A DNA stretch of 64,000 nt, taken from Selenomonas sp. ND2010 (lineage in GTDB: Bacteria; Bacillota; Negativicutes; Selenomonadales; Selenomonadaceae). This document shows, piece after piece, positions 51,185 to 60,431 of this stretch; position 1 is the stretch's first letter, and every line of letters starts with the position of its first letter. The stretch covers positions 62,001 to 126,000 of the forward strand of contig NZ_JNKI01000002.1 of the NCBI RefSeq assembly GCF_000702005.1. Direction: 5' to 3'. The notes below the pieces were generated by a model. It did no database searches, was not told the origin of the DNA, and saw only the letters and a program-made list of their open reading frames with translations. The position numbers and the translations under genes were made by a program.

Positions 51185-53665
51185 TTGGTAGAATTATTGG
51201 CACCGGCAGGCAGCCGCGAAGCACTTATTGCTGCTGTTGAAAGTGGTGCGAATGCAGTATATTTGGCGGGCAATATGTTTGGAGCCCGCGCTTATGCAAA
51301 TAATTTTGATGAGGATGGCCTGCGCTGGGCCATCCGTTTTGCACACCTGCGGGGTGTGCTTATTAATGTTACGGTAAACACGATTGTCAGTGACGAAGAA
51401 ATCCCTGCGGTCCAGGAGTATTTGCGCTTTCTCTACGAGGCGGGCGCTGATGCCATTCTGGTACAGGACTTGGGGGTGGCAAAACTGGCGCGGGAAACAG
51501 TGCCCAATATGCCGCTTCATTCGAGTACGCAAATGACTGTTCACAGTTTAGAGGGTGTTCTGGCACTGCAAAATCTAGGCTTTACCCGAGTCGTGCTTTC
51601 GCGAGAACTATCGCTTAAAGAGATTCGGCATATTTGTTCGAATTGCAACGTGGAGATTGAGATTTTCATGCATGGCGCGCTTTGCGTCTGTTATTCGGGA
51701 CAGTGCCTGATGAGCAGCCTGATTGGGGGACGCAGTGGCAATCGTGGCCGCTGTGCGCAGCCCTGCCGACTGCCCTATACGCTGGTCGATGAAAATGGGG
51801 ATGATGTTCTTGGAGACAATGCGGGTAACTATTTGTTGTCTCCGCGTGATCTCAACACGATTGATATTATCCCCGAGCTCATCAAAGCGGGCGTGGCATC
51901 CCTTAAAATTGAGGGGCGCATGAAGCGTCCGGAGTATGTGGCGACGGTAGTCGGAACTTATCGCCGTGCAATTGATACTTTTTATGCTGGTGACGGCTAT
52001 AACGTTTCGGCACAGGCACGCGATAATCTGGCACAGATTTTCAATCGTGACTTTACGACGGCATTTTTGCTCGATCGTCCAGGCAAAAATATGATGAGCG
52101 ATAGGCGCCCGAATAACCGCGGACTTCTTATCGGACGCGTCAGTGCTTACGACTGGGATCGGCGCATTGTAACCGTGAAACTCAGTGGTCATCTTGGCCT
52201 AGGTGACCAAGTGGACTTTTGGGTGAAAGTTGGCGGACGCGTGACGGCAACGATTCAGGAGCTTTGGGATGTCAAAGGAAAAAATATCGATAGCGGTGAG
52301 GCGGGTGATACGGTATCCTTTGCCATTCCTTCGGCCGTCCGTGACCATGACCGGGTGTTCAAGGTCTATGATGCAAAACTCATGGAGGCGGGTAAGGAAA
52401 TGTATGCGTCCGGGGCACCGGTACGCCGCATTCCGATTTCGGCTACCGTTCGTGCCGCCATTGGCAAGCCGCTTACGGTTTTGCTCGATGATGGCAAGGG
52501 GCACAAGACCAGTGCCTCGACGGAGTTTATTGGCGAATTGGCGCGAAAGCGTCCCCTTACGGAAGAAGTCGTGCAAAAGCAAATCAATCGCCTGGGTACT
52601 TCGGTTTATGAATTGGATTCCCTTACCATTGAAATCGATGGCGAAGTCATGATTCCTATGAGCGAAATCAACGAAGCCCGCCGTAAAGCGGTGGAGCAGC
52701 TTGATGAACTTCGTCTCGCCGAGTTCCGATTCCCGCAGCGGACGTTGGCTCCTTTGCAGGAGGCTCGTCCACTGCCGGCCAAAACGGCCCGTCTTATGGT
52801 ATCGGTCGATTCCATCGACAAGCTCAAGGCAGCCATCGATGGTGGGGCGGATGGTATTCTCTTTGGGGGAGAATCCTACTCCCACAAAGGGATTGTATGC
52901 GAAGATTATCAGCAGGCCTGGGAGCTGGCAAAAGCTGCTAAGGTTCGCATCGACTTCAATCTTCCACGCATCATAAAAGAGAATCATCAGAAATCCATAG
53001 AAAAGCTGTTGATGGCATGGCAAAAGTCTTGTCCGCCGGATGCAGTCCATGTGCACAATATTGGTGCACTAGCATTGGTAAAACGCCTGACGGATCTTCC
53101 GATTCATGCGGATTATTCGCTGATCTCTTATAATACAAACACTTTGTCTTTCCTCAAGGAATACGGGGTGGCAGAAGCAACGCTATCGCCGGAACTTAAT
53201 CTCAAACAGATCCAGGCGATTGCCAAGAAGAGCGAGTTGCCGTTAAGCTGTATGGTGCATGGCCGGTTGGAACTCATGATTTCGGAATACTGCGTGACGG
53301 GCAGTTTCTTGGGAGGGATTGATCGCGGTGCCTGCAGCCAGCCTTGTACGAAAGGGCACTATGCCTTAAAGGACCGCAAGGAGGCGAAGTTCCCGCTGGT
53401 CATGGATCAGTATTGCCACATGCATGTCCTTAATAGCAAATGCCTTTCCATGCTGCCACATGCGATGAAGTTTGCGCCAATGGGGATTGCGACGATGCGG
53501 ATTGAAGCCAAAGCCATGGCGGAAAGCGAAATCCGTCAAATCGTCAAAGCGTATCGCAAGGCCATGAAACTTCCAGCGGAACTTGACGAAGCCCAGGAAG
53601 CTTGGGCAAAAGAGCAGGAGGGCAGCGAGATTACGCGAGGTCATTTTTATCGAGGAGTTTTGTGA
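51185..53665 (+). CDS. U32-family protein with DUF3656, RlhA-like
   Basis: 826 aa from a TTG at 51185, 8 nt after AGGAGG; the ATG at 51179 is too close to that site. The U32 domain (about 1-300) has the signature EIFMHGALCVCYSGQCLMSS and cysteines CAQPCRLP. Residues of about 330-480 include the DUF3656-type region, and a second U32-like cysteine segment appears near 700-730 (SCMVHGRLELMISEYC, ACSQPC). E. coli RlhA of this architecture hydroxylates 23S rRNA C2501. It is the second U32 gene in the window and distinct from the TrhP-like one at 33212. Confidence 0.85.
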   Translation: MVELLAPAGSREALIAAVESGANAVYLAGNMFGARAYANNFDEDGLRWAIRFAHLRGVLINVTVNTIVSDEEIPAVQEYLRFLYEAGADAILVQDLGVAKLARETVPNMPLHSSTQMTVHSLEGVLALQNLGFTRVVLSRELSLKEIRHICSNCNVEIEIFMHGALCVCYSGQCLMSSLIGGRSGNRGRCAQPCRLPYTLVDENGDDVLGDNAGNYLLSPRDLNTIDIIPELIKAGVASLKIEGRMKRPEYVATVVGTYRRAIDTFYAGDGYNVSAQARDNLAQIFNRDFTTAFLLDRPGKNMMSDRRPNNRGLLIGRVSAYDWDRRIVTVKLSGHLGLGDQVDFWVKVGGRVTATIQELWDVKGKNIDSGEAGDTVSFAIPSAVRDHDRVFKVYDAKLMEAGKEMYASGAPVRRIPISATVRAAIGKPLTVLLDDGKGHKTSASTEFIGELARKRPLTEEVVQKQINRLGTSVYELDSLTIEIDGEVMIPMSEINEARRKAVEQLDELRLAEFRFPQRTLAPLQEARPLPAKTARLMVSVDSIDKLKAAIDGGADGILFGGESYSHKGIVCEDYQQAWELAKAAKVRIDFNLPRIIKENHQKSIEKLLMAWQKSCPPDAVHVHNIGALALVKRLTDLPIHADYSLISYNTNTLSFLKEYGVAEATLSPELNLKQIQAIAKKSELPLSCMVHGRLELMISEYCVTGSFLGGIDRGACSQPCTKGHYALKDRKEAKFPLVMDQYCHMHVLNSKCLSMLPHAMKFAPMGIATMRIEAKAMAESEIRQIVKAYRKAMKLPAELDEAQEAWAKEQEGSEITRGHFYRGVL

Positions 53666-53668
53666 TAG

Positions 53669-56050
53669 ATGGAAAACGAGTCGTTTAAGATTTTAGAATA
53701 CGAAAAGATTACAGAGATGCTCGCTGAACGGGCTGGTTCTTCGTTAGGAAAGGAAAAGGCTCGGGAACTTTATCCCAGTTCGGATTTTAGTGAAATCAGC
53801 GAATGGCTGCAGGAAACCGAAGAGGCCGTTACGGTCTATGCGATGGCGGCACCACCGCTCGGCGGGATTCGTGACATTCGTCCGCTGCTGGCAAAAGCGG
53901 GAAAAGGGGCTGTGTTGGATTTAGCAGAGTTGCAGGAGGTCATGAGCACCCTTTATGCCATGCGCACGGTAAAACGCTTCTTCCGGGATTTGGAGATGGA
54001 AGTGCCCGTGCTCAAGGAATGGGCTCATTCCCTCGAGATTCTTGGTCAGCTTGAGCGAAATCTTTCCTTGACGATTGATGAACACGGCAATATGCGGGAA
54101 GATGCCAGTGTGGAACTTCGCCGTATTCGCCGGGAACTCAAGAGCTCCCAGGTGCGCATCAAGGATAAGATAAACAGCATCCTGCACGATGTGCAGTATC
54201 AGAAGATGTTCCAGGATGCTATTGTCACGGTTCGCGATGAGCGTTATGTTATTCCAGTCAAAGCAGAGTATCGCACGCATTTCCCCGGTCTTATCCATGA
54301 TCAATCCGCCAGTGGATCGACGCTTTTCATTGAACCGATGGCAGTGGTGGAACTCAACAATGATGTAAAACAATTGACGCTGGCTGAGCAGCAGGAAGTT
54401 CAGCGTATTCTGCGCCAACTGTCTCAGGAAATCAGCCGTGAAAGCGAACCGCTCACCGCAAACTGCGAAATCCTTCGCGACATTGATTTTGCGTTTGCCA
54501 AGGCAAAGCTTGCCCGGGATATGGAGGCAGTGAAGCCGCTTATCAATGAGGAAGGGCGTACGGTACTAAAGAACGCACGTCATCCGTTGATTCCGCGGGA
54601 TAAGGTGGTGCCCACTAGCATTACCCTGGGCGAAGATTATCGGATGCTGCTCATAACGGGTCCGAATACTGGTGGTAAGACCGTCAGTATGAAAACGTTG
54701 GGACTCATGGTGCTTATGGCACAGTCAGGATGTTACCTGCCGGTGGATGTCGATTCGGAGATTGCTGTATATCAGAACCTCTATGCCGACATTGGCGATG
54801 AACAAAGCATCGAGCAAAGTCTTTCGACGTTTTCGGCGCATATGACTCATATCGTCCGGATTCTCGATAAAGTCGAAAGCGATGATTTGCTGCTGCTCGA
54901 TGAGCTGGGCGCTGGCACAGACCCGGAAGAAGGTGCTGCTCTGGCTATGTCTATCCTTGAACGACTGCTGGATGTTAAAGCGACAACGGTGGCAACAACG
55001 CATTATTCGGAGCTCAAGACTTTTGCCTATACACGGGATGGTATTGAAAATGCCTGCGTAGAATTTGATGTGGAGACGCTTCGTCCAACGTATCGGCTGC
55101 TCATTGGAATTCCAGGCGCCAGCAATGCCTTTGCGATCAGTCAGCGGTTGGGGTTATCGGAGTCTTTGATCTTGCGGGCCAAGCAGCTCGTTAAAGCGGA
55201 TCATGCACAGTTTGAACATGTCATCAATCAGCTGGAAAGCGAAAAGATGATGTATGAGCAGATGAATGCGGAGATTCGCGAGCGCCAGCAGCGGGTTACC
55301 CAACTGGAATTGAAACTGCAGACGGCGAAGAGTGAACTGTCGAAACAAAAAGGCGAAATCATCCGCAAAGCAAAAGAAAAGAGTGCGGCGATGATTCGCC
55401 AGACGCGCCGTGAGTCAGAAGCTGTAATCAAGGACTTGAAAGAACAATTCGATGACCAGGGCATCCGTGCCCGCCAGCAGGCCATTGCCGAAGCCCGTGC
55501 AAAAATCAATGAAGCATCGGAGAAAGCACGGCCTGGGATCATGGCTCAGAAGGGAGTCGGTCAGAAGATTGACGTTAAAAAACTTCTGCCGGGAGATATT
55601 ATCTATGTCAAGAAGCTGGACCAGAAGGGAACCGTTATCGAAGTGCAGGGGAAAGAGCTGACGGTTCAGCTGGGTAGTTTGCGCACGAAAGTCAAAGCGT
55701 CTGGCTGTACGTTCTTGTCCCATGCGGAAAAGGATAAGCCTCAGGCTGTAGTTAGTGGTAAGAAACGCAACAGTCAGTCTGGTTCGTTCCTGCAGAAGAC
55801 TCAGAATATCGGCCGGGACATCGATATCCGTGGCATGATGGTAGATGAAGCCGAAATGACGCTGGGAAAATTCCTTGACGATGCGGTGATTGCTGGACTG
55901 ACGCAGGTTCTCATCATTCATGGCAAGGGAACGGGGGCCCTTCGCAAAGGTGTTCATGCCTATCTGAAACGTCATCGTAACGTTCAGAGCTTTCAGTTTG
56001 CCGACATTAACGAAGGCGGAACTGGTGCTACTGTGGTAGCGTTGAAATAA
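53669..56050 (+). CDS. mutS2: MutS2 endonuclease / ribosome-collision factor
   Basis: 793 aa. It suppresses recombination and, in Bacillus, rescues collided ribosomes. The ATPase has Walker A GPNTGGKT and Walker B LLLDELGAGTDPEEG. A coiled coil of about 500-600 is followed by a KOW-like segment (LLPGDIIYVKKLDQKGTV) and a C-terminal Smr nuclease domain (about 715-793, DIRGMMVDEAEM ... HGKGTGALRKGV). The start is immediately after the U32 stop. Confidence 0.95.
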   Translation: MENESFKILEYEKITEMLAERAGSSLGKEKARELYPSSDFSEISEWLQETEEAVTVYAMAAPPLGGIRDIRPLLAKAGKGAVLDLAELQEVMSTLYAMRTVKRFFRDLEMEVPVLKEWAHSLEILGQLERNLSLTIDEHGNMREDASVELRRIRRELKSSQVRIKDKINSILHDVQYQKMFQDAIVTVRDERYVIPVKAEYRTHFPGLIHDQSASGSTLFIEPMAVVELNNDVKQLTLAEQQEVQRILRQLSQEISRESEPLTANCEILRDIDFAFAKAKLARDMEAVKPLINEEGRTVLKNARHPLIPRDKVVPTSITLGEDYRMLLITGPNTGGKTVSMKTLGLMVLMAQSGCYLPVDVDSEIAVYQNLYADIGDEQSIEQSLSTFSAHMTHIVRILDKVESDDLLLLDELGAGTDPEEGAALAMSILERLLDVKATTVATTHYSELKTFAYTRDGIENACVEFDVETLRPTYRLLIGIPGASNAFAISQRLGLSESLILRAKQLVKADHAQFEHVINQLESEKMMYEQMNAEIRERQQRVTQLELKLQTAKSELSKQKGEIIRKAKEKSAAMIRQTRRESEAVIKDLKEQFDDQGIRARQQAIAEARAKINEASEKARPGIMAQKGVGQKIDVKKLLPGDIIYVKKLDQKGTVIEVQGKELTVQLGSLRTKVKASGCTFLSHAEKDKPQAVVSGKKRNSQSGSFLQKTQNIGRDIDIRGMMVDEAEMTLGKFLDDAVIAGLTQVLIIHGKGTGALRKGVHAYLKRHRNVQSFQFADINEGGTGATVVALK

Positions 56051-56135
56051 GGATATTTTTTCGAGCTGTTGATTTCATAGACGATGCATTCGTTTTGTGT
56101 TAAAATGAAACAGTATAAATTTAAGGAGGCAGCTC

Positions 56136-58238
56136 ATGGATAAACATTCAAATACGAGCCGTCAAAAACGTCCCGCAAAAAAAGGCAGCAGCACCGCAAA
56201 ACGCGTGTTCCTGGGATTAGGATTGGTTTTACTGGTCATGGTTACCGGAATTGGCTGTGGTTTTTTGACGGCCAGTATGAATACGAAGCCGGATTTGGCA
56301 AATGATATTTTGCCACCGGCCTCATCGCAGATTTACGATATTAATGGCAACGAGATTGCTAACGTTCACGCGGCAGAGAATCGGCGGCCGGTCAAGATTC
56401 AGCAGGTTCCGAAGGAACTTCAGAATGCCTTTGTGGCCGTTGAGGATAATCGCTTTTACGAGCACAGTGGTGTAGACCCGCGCGGTATTTTGCGTGCGCT
56501 TTATGCCAATATTCGCGGTCGCGGCGTATCGGAAGGTGGTTCTACGATTACGCAGCAGTTGGCGAAAAACGCGTACCTCACGCAGGAACGCACACTGACG
56601 CGTAAAATCCAGGAAGTATTCCTGGCGATGCAGTTGGAGCGCCAGTATACGAAACAGGAAATCCTGGAAATGTATATGAACCAGATTTACTTTGGTCAGG
56701 GTGCTTATGGTGTGCAGGCAGCTGCGCAGACTTACTTTGGCAAGAACGTCGAGGAATTGACCCTCAGCGAATGCGCAATGCTGGCTGGTATCCCGAAAAG
56801 TCCCAATTATTATTCGCCGATGAATAATATGGATGCAGCGATGGAGCGTAAAGCTGTTGTTATCGACCAGTTGGAAAAATACGGGTATATCAATAGCAGT
56901 GCCGCTTCGAAGGCTAAAAAGGAAAAGCTCAATATTGTCAAGCCCGTGAAGAAAAAAGAGACTTCCGAGGCGTCCTATTTCATTGAGTATGTGACGCAGG
57001 TTCTCATCGACAAATACGGTGCTGATGCCGTTTATAAAGAAGGCCTGAAAATCTATACGACAATTGACATGGATATGCAGCGGGCTGCTGAGGCAGCTAT
57101 GAAGAATCTGCCGGATATCAAAGTCGATGCGAATAAGATTCAGCAGCCTCAGGGGGCGTTGGTGGCAATTGACCCACATAATGGCTATGTGAAGGCTATG
57201 GTGGGTGGCCGTGGTACGGACCAGTTCAATCGTGCAACGATGGCGGTTCGTCAGCCGGGTTCTGCCTTTAAGCCGTTTGTCTTTGCGGCGGCCCTCGAAG
57301 ATAAATTTACGCCGAGTACTGTTATCGATGACAGCCCCATCAACATCGATGGCTGGCGTCCCCAGAATGACAGCGGTCATTTTAGTGGCAAGGTTACCAT
57401 GCGCGATGTCGCTCGTTTCTCGATGAATGTACCGACGGTAAAGATTGCGCAGAAGCTGGGAATCGATAAGCCGATTTACTATGCCCAGGAGATGGGGATT
57501 ACGACGTTTGTTCTTGATGGTCCGCAGAATGACAGAACTCTTTCGACGGCTTTGGGTGGTTTGACCAAGGGTGTGACGCCGCTGGAGCTGACCAGTGCTT
57601 ATGGCACTTTTGCCAATAAGGGCGTACATGTTGAACCGGTAGTCATTGTCAAAGTCCTGGATCGTAACGGCAAGGTCTTAGAGCAGGCTGAAGTGAAACA
57701 GCGCAGTGTAATCAGTGAAAGCAGCGCAGCAGAGCTTACCGATATGCTCGAGGGAGTTATCAAGAAGGGCGGTACCGGTGCTCGTGCGAATATCGGCCGC
57801 CCGGCAGCCGGCAAGACCGGTACCACCAGCAATTATCATGACGCCTGGTTTGTTGGCTATACACCGGATTTAGTCTGTGGCGTATGGGTCGGTAACGATG
57901 ACAACACAGCGATGAACGGTGTCATGGGTGGGCAGCTGCCTGCACAGATTTGGAAGAATTTCATGGAAAAGGCATTGGCTCAGACGCCAGCCAAAAATTT
58001 TGATGGTTCGGCTGCTACCAAACATGATAGCATTGGCGAGCTGGAAAATGATAAAAAGACGGAAGTCAAGAAAAAAGGCGAGAACAAGAAAGACGCCAAA
58101 GACGGTAAGAATGGAAAACAGGATACGAGCAAAACAGTTCCTGGACCAGGCGGTGCCAATGGTGGCAATGATTCGCCATCGATGCCGGAATCCGTGGCAC
58201 CGGAACCGGGCGGCGGCATCTCGAAATCCCGTAATTAA
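56136..58238 (+). CDS. class A penicillin-binding protein (PBP1A family)
   Basis: 700 aa. It is bifunctional, polymerising and cross-linking peptidoglycan. There is a short basic cytoplasmic tail, a transmembrane segment (about 24-47) and the glycosyltransferase with [12 protein letters not shown] and [12 protein letters not shown]. The transpeptidase has SAFK (GSAFKPF), SMN (FSMNVPTVK) and KTGTT. The last 70 residues are Lys-rich then Gly/Pro-rich with no PASTA repeat, probably a disordered periplasmic tail. RBS AAGGAGGCAGCTC. Confidence 0.95.
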   Translation: MDKHSNTSRQKRPAKKGSSTAKRVFLGLGLVLLVMVTGIGCGFLTASMNTKPDLANDILPPASSQIYDINGNEIANVHAAENRRPVKIQQVPKELQNAFVAVEDNRFYEHSGVDPRGILRALYANIRGRGVSEGGSTITQQLAKNAYLTQERTLTRKIQEVFLAMQLERQYTKQEILEMYMNQIYFGQGAYGVQAAAQTYFGKNVEELTLSECAMLAGIPKSPNYYSPMNNMDAAMERKAVVIDQLEKYGYINSSAASKAKKEKLNIVKPVKKKETSEASYFIEYVTQVLIDKYGADAVYKEGLKIYTTIDMDMQRAAEAAMKNLPDIKVDANKIQQPQGALVAIDPHNGYVKAMVGGRGTDQFNRATMAVRQPGSAFKPFVFAAALEDKFTPSTVIDDSPINIDGWRPQNDSGHFSGKVTMRDVARFSMNVPTVKIAQKLGIDKPIYYAQEMGITTFVLDGPQNDRTLSTALGGLTKGVTPLELTSAYGTFANKGVHVEPVVIVKVLDRNGKVLEQAEVKQRSVISESSAAELTDMLEGVIKKGGTGARANIGRPAAGKTGTTSNYHDAWFVGYTPDLVCGVWVGNDDNTAMNGVMGGQLPAQIWKNFMEKALAQTPAKNFDGSAATKHDSIGELENDKKTEVKKKGENKKDAKDGKNGKQDTSKTVPGPGGANGGNDSPSMPESVAPEPGGGISKSRN

Positions 58239-58279
58239 TGGACATTTCGTTTAAAGGTGACCTCAAAGGAGAGAGTTTG

Positions 58280-59488
58280 TTGGCAAATGTATTTGATACT
58301 TTAAAAGAACGTGGATTTATTGCGCAGTGCACAAATGAAGCAGAGCTGCGTGACTTATTGGATAAAGAAAAGGTCACATTCTATATTGGTTTTGACCCGA
58401 CAGCAGACAGTTTGCATGCGGGACATTTTATCGCTCTTATGGCGATGGCTCACATGCAGCGTGCTGGTCATCGTCCCATCTGTCTGGTCGGTGGCGGCAC
58501 CGGCACAGTTGGTGATCCGACTGGTCGTACGGATATGCGTAAAATGCTGACGGATGAAGACATCGAGCATAACTGCGAATGTTTTAAAAAACAGATTGCC
58601 CGCTTCATTGATTTCACGGATGGCAAAGCCATTATGGTCAATAACGGCGATTGGCTTCGCAAGCTCAACTACATCGATTTGCTTCGCGATGTCGGTGCCT
58701 GCTTCACGGTTAACCGTATGCTCGCCGCAGAATGCTACAAGCAGCGCTGGGAAAAAGGCCTGACGTTCCTGGAATTCAACTACATGGTCATGCAGGGCTA
58801 TGACTTCCTCGAGCTTAACCGTCGTTATGGCTGCAAGCTCGAAATGGGTGGTGACGATCAGTGGTCGAATATCATCGCAGGTGTCGAACTCAACCGACGC
58901 AAAAATAATACGGCTGTCTATGGACTGACGAATAAGCTGCTCACCAAAAGTGACGGCAAGAAGATGGGCAAGACGGCTGGCGGTGCTCTCTGGCTCGATG
59001 CAGAAAAGACCAGTCCGTATGAGTTCTATCAGTATTGGCGCAATGTTGATGATGCGGACGTAGAAAAGTGTCTGGCACTTTTGACGTTCCTGCCCATGGA
59101 TGAGGTTCGCCGTCTGGGTGCTCTTCAGGATTCGGCAATCAATGAAGCTAAGAAAGTCCTGGCTTATGAAGTCACGAAAATCGTTCATGGTGAGGAAGAA
59201 GCAGAAAAAGCTCAGAAATCTGCGGAAGCCATGTTCGGTGGCTCGGGGGCAGGTGCTGATATTCCGGAAGTTAAGGCCGAAGTTGGCAGCAAACTTTTAG
59301 ATGTATTGGCAGCAGGCAAGATTGTCGCATCGAAGAGTGAGGGCCGACGCCTTATCCAGCAAAACGGAATTGCATTGAACGATGTTAAAGTCAGTGATGT
59401 TGACTATATTCTGACGGAGGCAGACTTCACGGATGGTGCTGCCATTGTTAAAAAAGGCAAGAAAAAATATTTTAAACTGGTGAAGTAA
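58280..59488 (+). CDS. tyrS: tyrosyl-tRNA synthetase
   Basis: 402 aa from a TTG at 58280 (AAAGGAG 8-9 nt upstream; a TTG at 58277 is equivalent). The class I motifs are HAGH in [12 protein letters not shown] and the KMSKS-like SDGKKMGKT. The C-terminal S4-type RNA-binding domain includes [15 protein letters not shown]. The length and HAGH form mark the TyrZ-like subtype. It follows the PBP gene by 41 bp. Confidence 0.95.
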   Translation: MANVFDTLKERGFIAQCTNEAELRDLLDKEKVTFYIGFDPTADSLHAGHFIALMAMAHMQRAGHRPICLVGGGTGTVGDPTGRTDMRKMLTDEDIEHNCECFKKQIARFIDFTDGKAIMVNNGDWLRKLNYIDLLRDVGACFTVNRMLAAECYKQRWEKGLTFLEFNYMVMQGYDFLELNRRYGCKLEMGGDDQWSNIIAGVELNRRKNNTAVYGLTNKLLTKSDGKKMGKTAGGALWLDAEKTSPYEFYQYWRNVDDADVEKCLALLTFLPMDEVRRLGALQDSAINEAKKVLAYEVTKIVHGEEEAEKAQKSAEAMFGGSGAGADIPEVKAEVGSKLLDVLAAGKIVASKSEGRRLIQQNGIALNDVKVSDVDYILTEADFTDGAAIVKKGKKKYFKLVK

Positions 59489-59495
59489 TCCTTAT

Positions 59496-59537
59496 CCTGT
59501 CAGCTTGGCGTTTTCTCGTCAAGCTGGCAGGATTTTT
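59496..59537 (+). terminator. tyrS terminator
   Basis: CCTGTCAGCTTG (59496-59507) pairs with CAAGCTGGCAGG (59520-59531, one G-T), then ATTTTTT. Confidence 0.88.
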
Positions 59538-59570
59538 TCTCTTGGCAGAGAATACAATAGGAAAGATGTT

Positions 59571-59617
59571 TTGACAACGGTTGGCCAAACGGTTAAGAAA
59601 ATACTGTTAGTTGTCAA
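59571..59617 (+). repeat. inverted repeat upstream of the CAP-gene promoter
   Basis: TTGACAAC (59571-59578) and GTTGTCAA (59610-59617) are exact inverted copies. Between them lie two AACGGTT copies around the palindrome TTGGCCAA (59581-59588). It is placed just upstream of the -35 and could be a regulator-binding region. Confidence 0.45.
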
Positions 59618-59625
59618 GAATATTA

Positions 59626-59654
59626 TTGCTTGTTTGCTTATTATCGTTTATAAT
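59626..59654 (+). promoter_or_regulatory. promoter of the CAP-domain gene
   Basis: TTGCTT (59626-59631), 17-nt spacer and a perfect TATAAT (59649-59654). Transcription should begin near 59661, giving a leader of about 215 nt. Confidence 0.65.
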
Positions 59655-59689
59655 ATAAGTGACAAGAATACTCTAAAATTGAATAGCGG

Positions 59690-59843
59690 AACAAAAGCGC
59701 TACAGTCATGCGATGGCTGTGCCAGCAAGGGAACACCTTAATCCAATCTCGGGTTAGGGATTCGCTGGTTTTGTCGTGAATTTGGAATCTTCCCTGCCGA
59801 TGGCAGGAGGGTGCGAAGCGTGGAGACTTGGTACTCATAAGAG
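59690..59843 (+). ncRNA. structured untranslated leader, candidate cis-regulatory RNA
   Basis: A closing stem GCGCT (59697-59701) with AGCGT (59817-59821) encloses three arms: ACAGTCAT/ATGGCTGT with a GCG loop (59702-59720), a longer arm closed by CCAGC/GCTGG (59722-59768) with an inner 8-bp stem, and CCTGCC/GGCAGG (59793-59807). The GAGG after the domain can pair with ACTC just before it. The layout and the TTAATC...GTTAGGGAT stretch recall the c-di-AMP (ydaO/yuaA) riboswitch, but its conserved 3' AGCTAAC is not seen, so the class is unassigned. Confidence 0.45.
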
Positions 59844-59877
59844 GAAAATGAAGCGACAAACGAAAGAGGCGAAAAAA

Positions 59878-60330
59878 ATGAAAAGCTGGCGGCGGATGGT
59901 TTCCCTGCTGGTACTCGCGCTTATCGTTCTCGTTGTTTCGCCAGCATCGGCAGCGAATCTTGATCATGAAATCCTGCACCATGTGAACGTAGTTCGCGTT
60001 AATGCAGGTGTTGCTCCGATGGTATTGGACCGTGAGCTTACGTCTGCTTCTTCGATTCGTGCAGAAGAATCGAAGACTCGTTTTGCTCATCAGCGTCCAG
60101 ATGGCCGCGATGTTAAATCGGTTTTAGAGAATAAAGCATCTTATTCCTGGTTCGGTGAGAACCTGGCAGTTAGCAAAACGGATGATGCAGAAGCGATTGT
60201 TCGTGCTTGGATGAATTCGCCGACGCATCGTGCCAACTTACTCAATCGCCATTACACGAAAATGGGTGTTTCTTGTGCCAAAGGGGCCGATGGCCGTTAC
60301 TACGTAGCACAGGAAATGGCATGCGATTAA
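59878..60330 (+). CDS. secreted CAP (SCP/PR1-like) domain protein
   Basis: 150 aa from the ATG at 59878 (GAGG 8 nt upstream); an ATG at 59848 is in frame but too close to its GAGG. A signal peptide (KSWRRMVSLLVLALIVLVVSPASAA) precedes a CAP domain of about 115 residues with HHVNVVRVNAGVAPM, RAEE, FAHQRPDGR, WFGENLAV and WMNSPTHRANLL. CAP proteins are extracytoplasmic, with unclear activity; in bacteria they are often tied to cell-wall functions. The long structured leader suggests post-transcriptional control. Confidence 0.88.
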   Translation: MKSWRRMVSLLVLALIVLVVSPASAANLDHEILHHVNVVRVNAGVAPMVLDRELTSASSIRAEESKTRFAHQRPDGRDVKSVLENKASYSWFGENLAVSKTDDAEAIVRAWMNSPTHRANLLNRHYTKMGVSCAKGADGRYYVAQEMACD

Positions 60331-60365
60331 TGGGATGAGGTTGCTGACAGTAGGAATACTCCTTG

Positions 60366-60410
60366 GGGAATGTTTTGGCCAACGGCTGAAGCATTCCCTT
60401 TTTGTTTTTG
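60366..60410 (+). terminator. terminator after the CAP gene
   Basis: GGGAATG pairs with CATTCCC across a loop of about 19 nt, then TTTTTGTTTTT. It separates the CAP gene from tpsB. Confidence 0.6.
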
Positions 60411-60431
60411 GCAGAAAGAGTGGGATGTGTG

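Noticed and set aside
56322-57629. 435-codon frame opposite the PBP gene
   Set aside because: Antisense to conserved transglycosylase/transpeptidase motifs; no start signals.
59690-59843. Assignment of the CAP leader as a canonical ydaO/yuaA c-di-AMP riboswitch
   Set aside because: Layout and one stretch are similar, but the conserved 3' AGCTAAC element is not visible; kept only as an unassigned structured leader.
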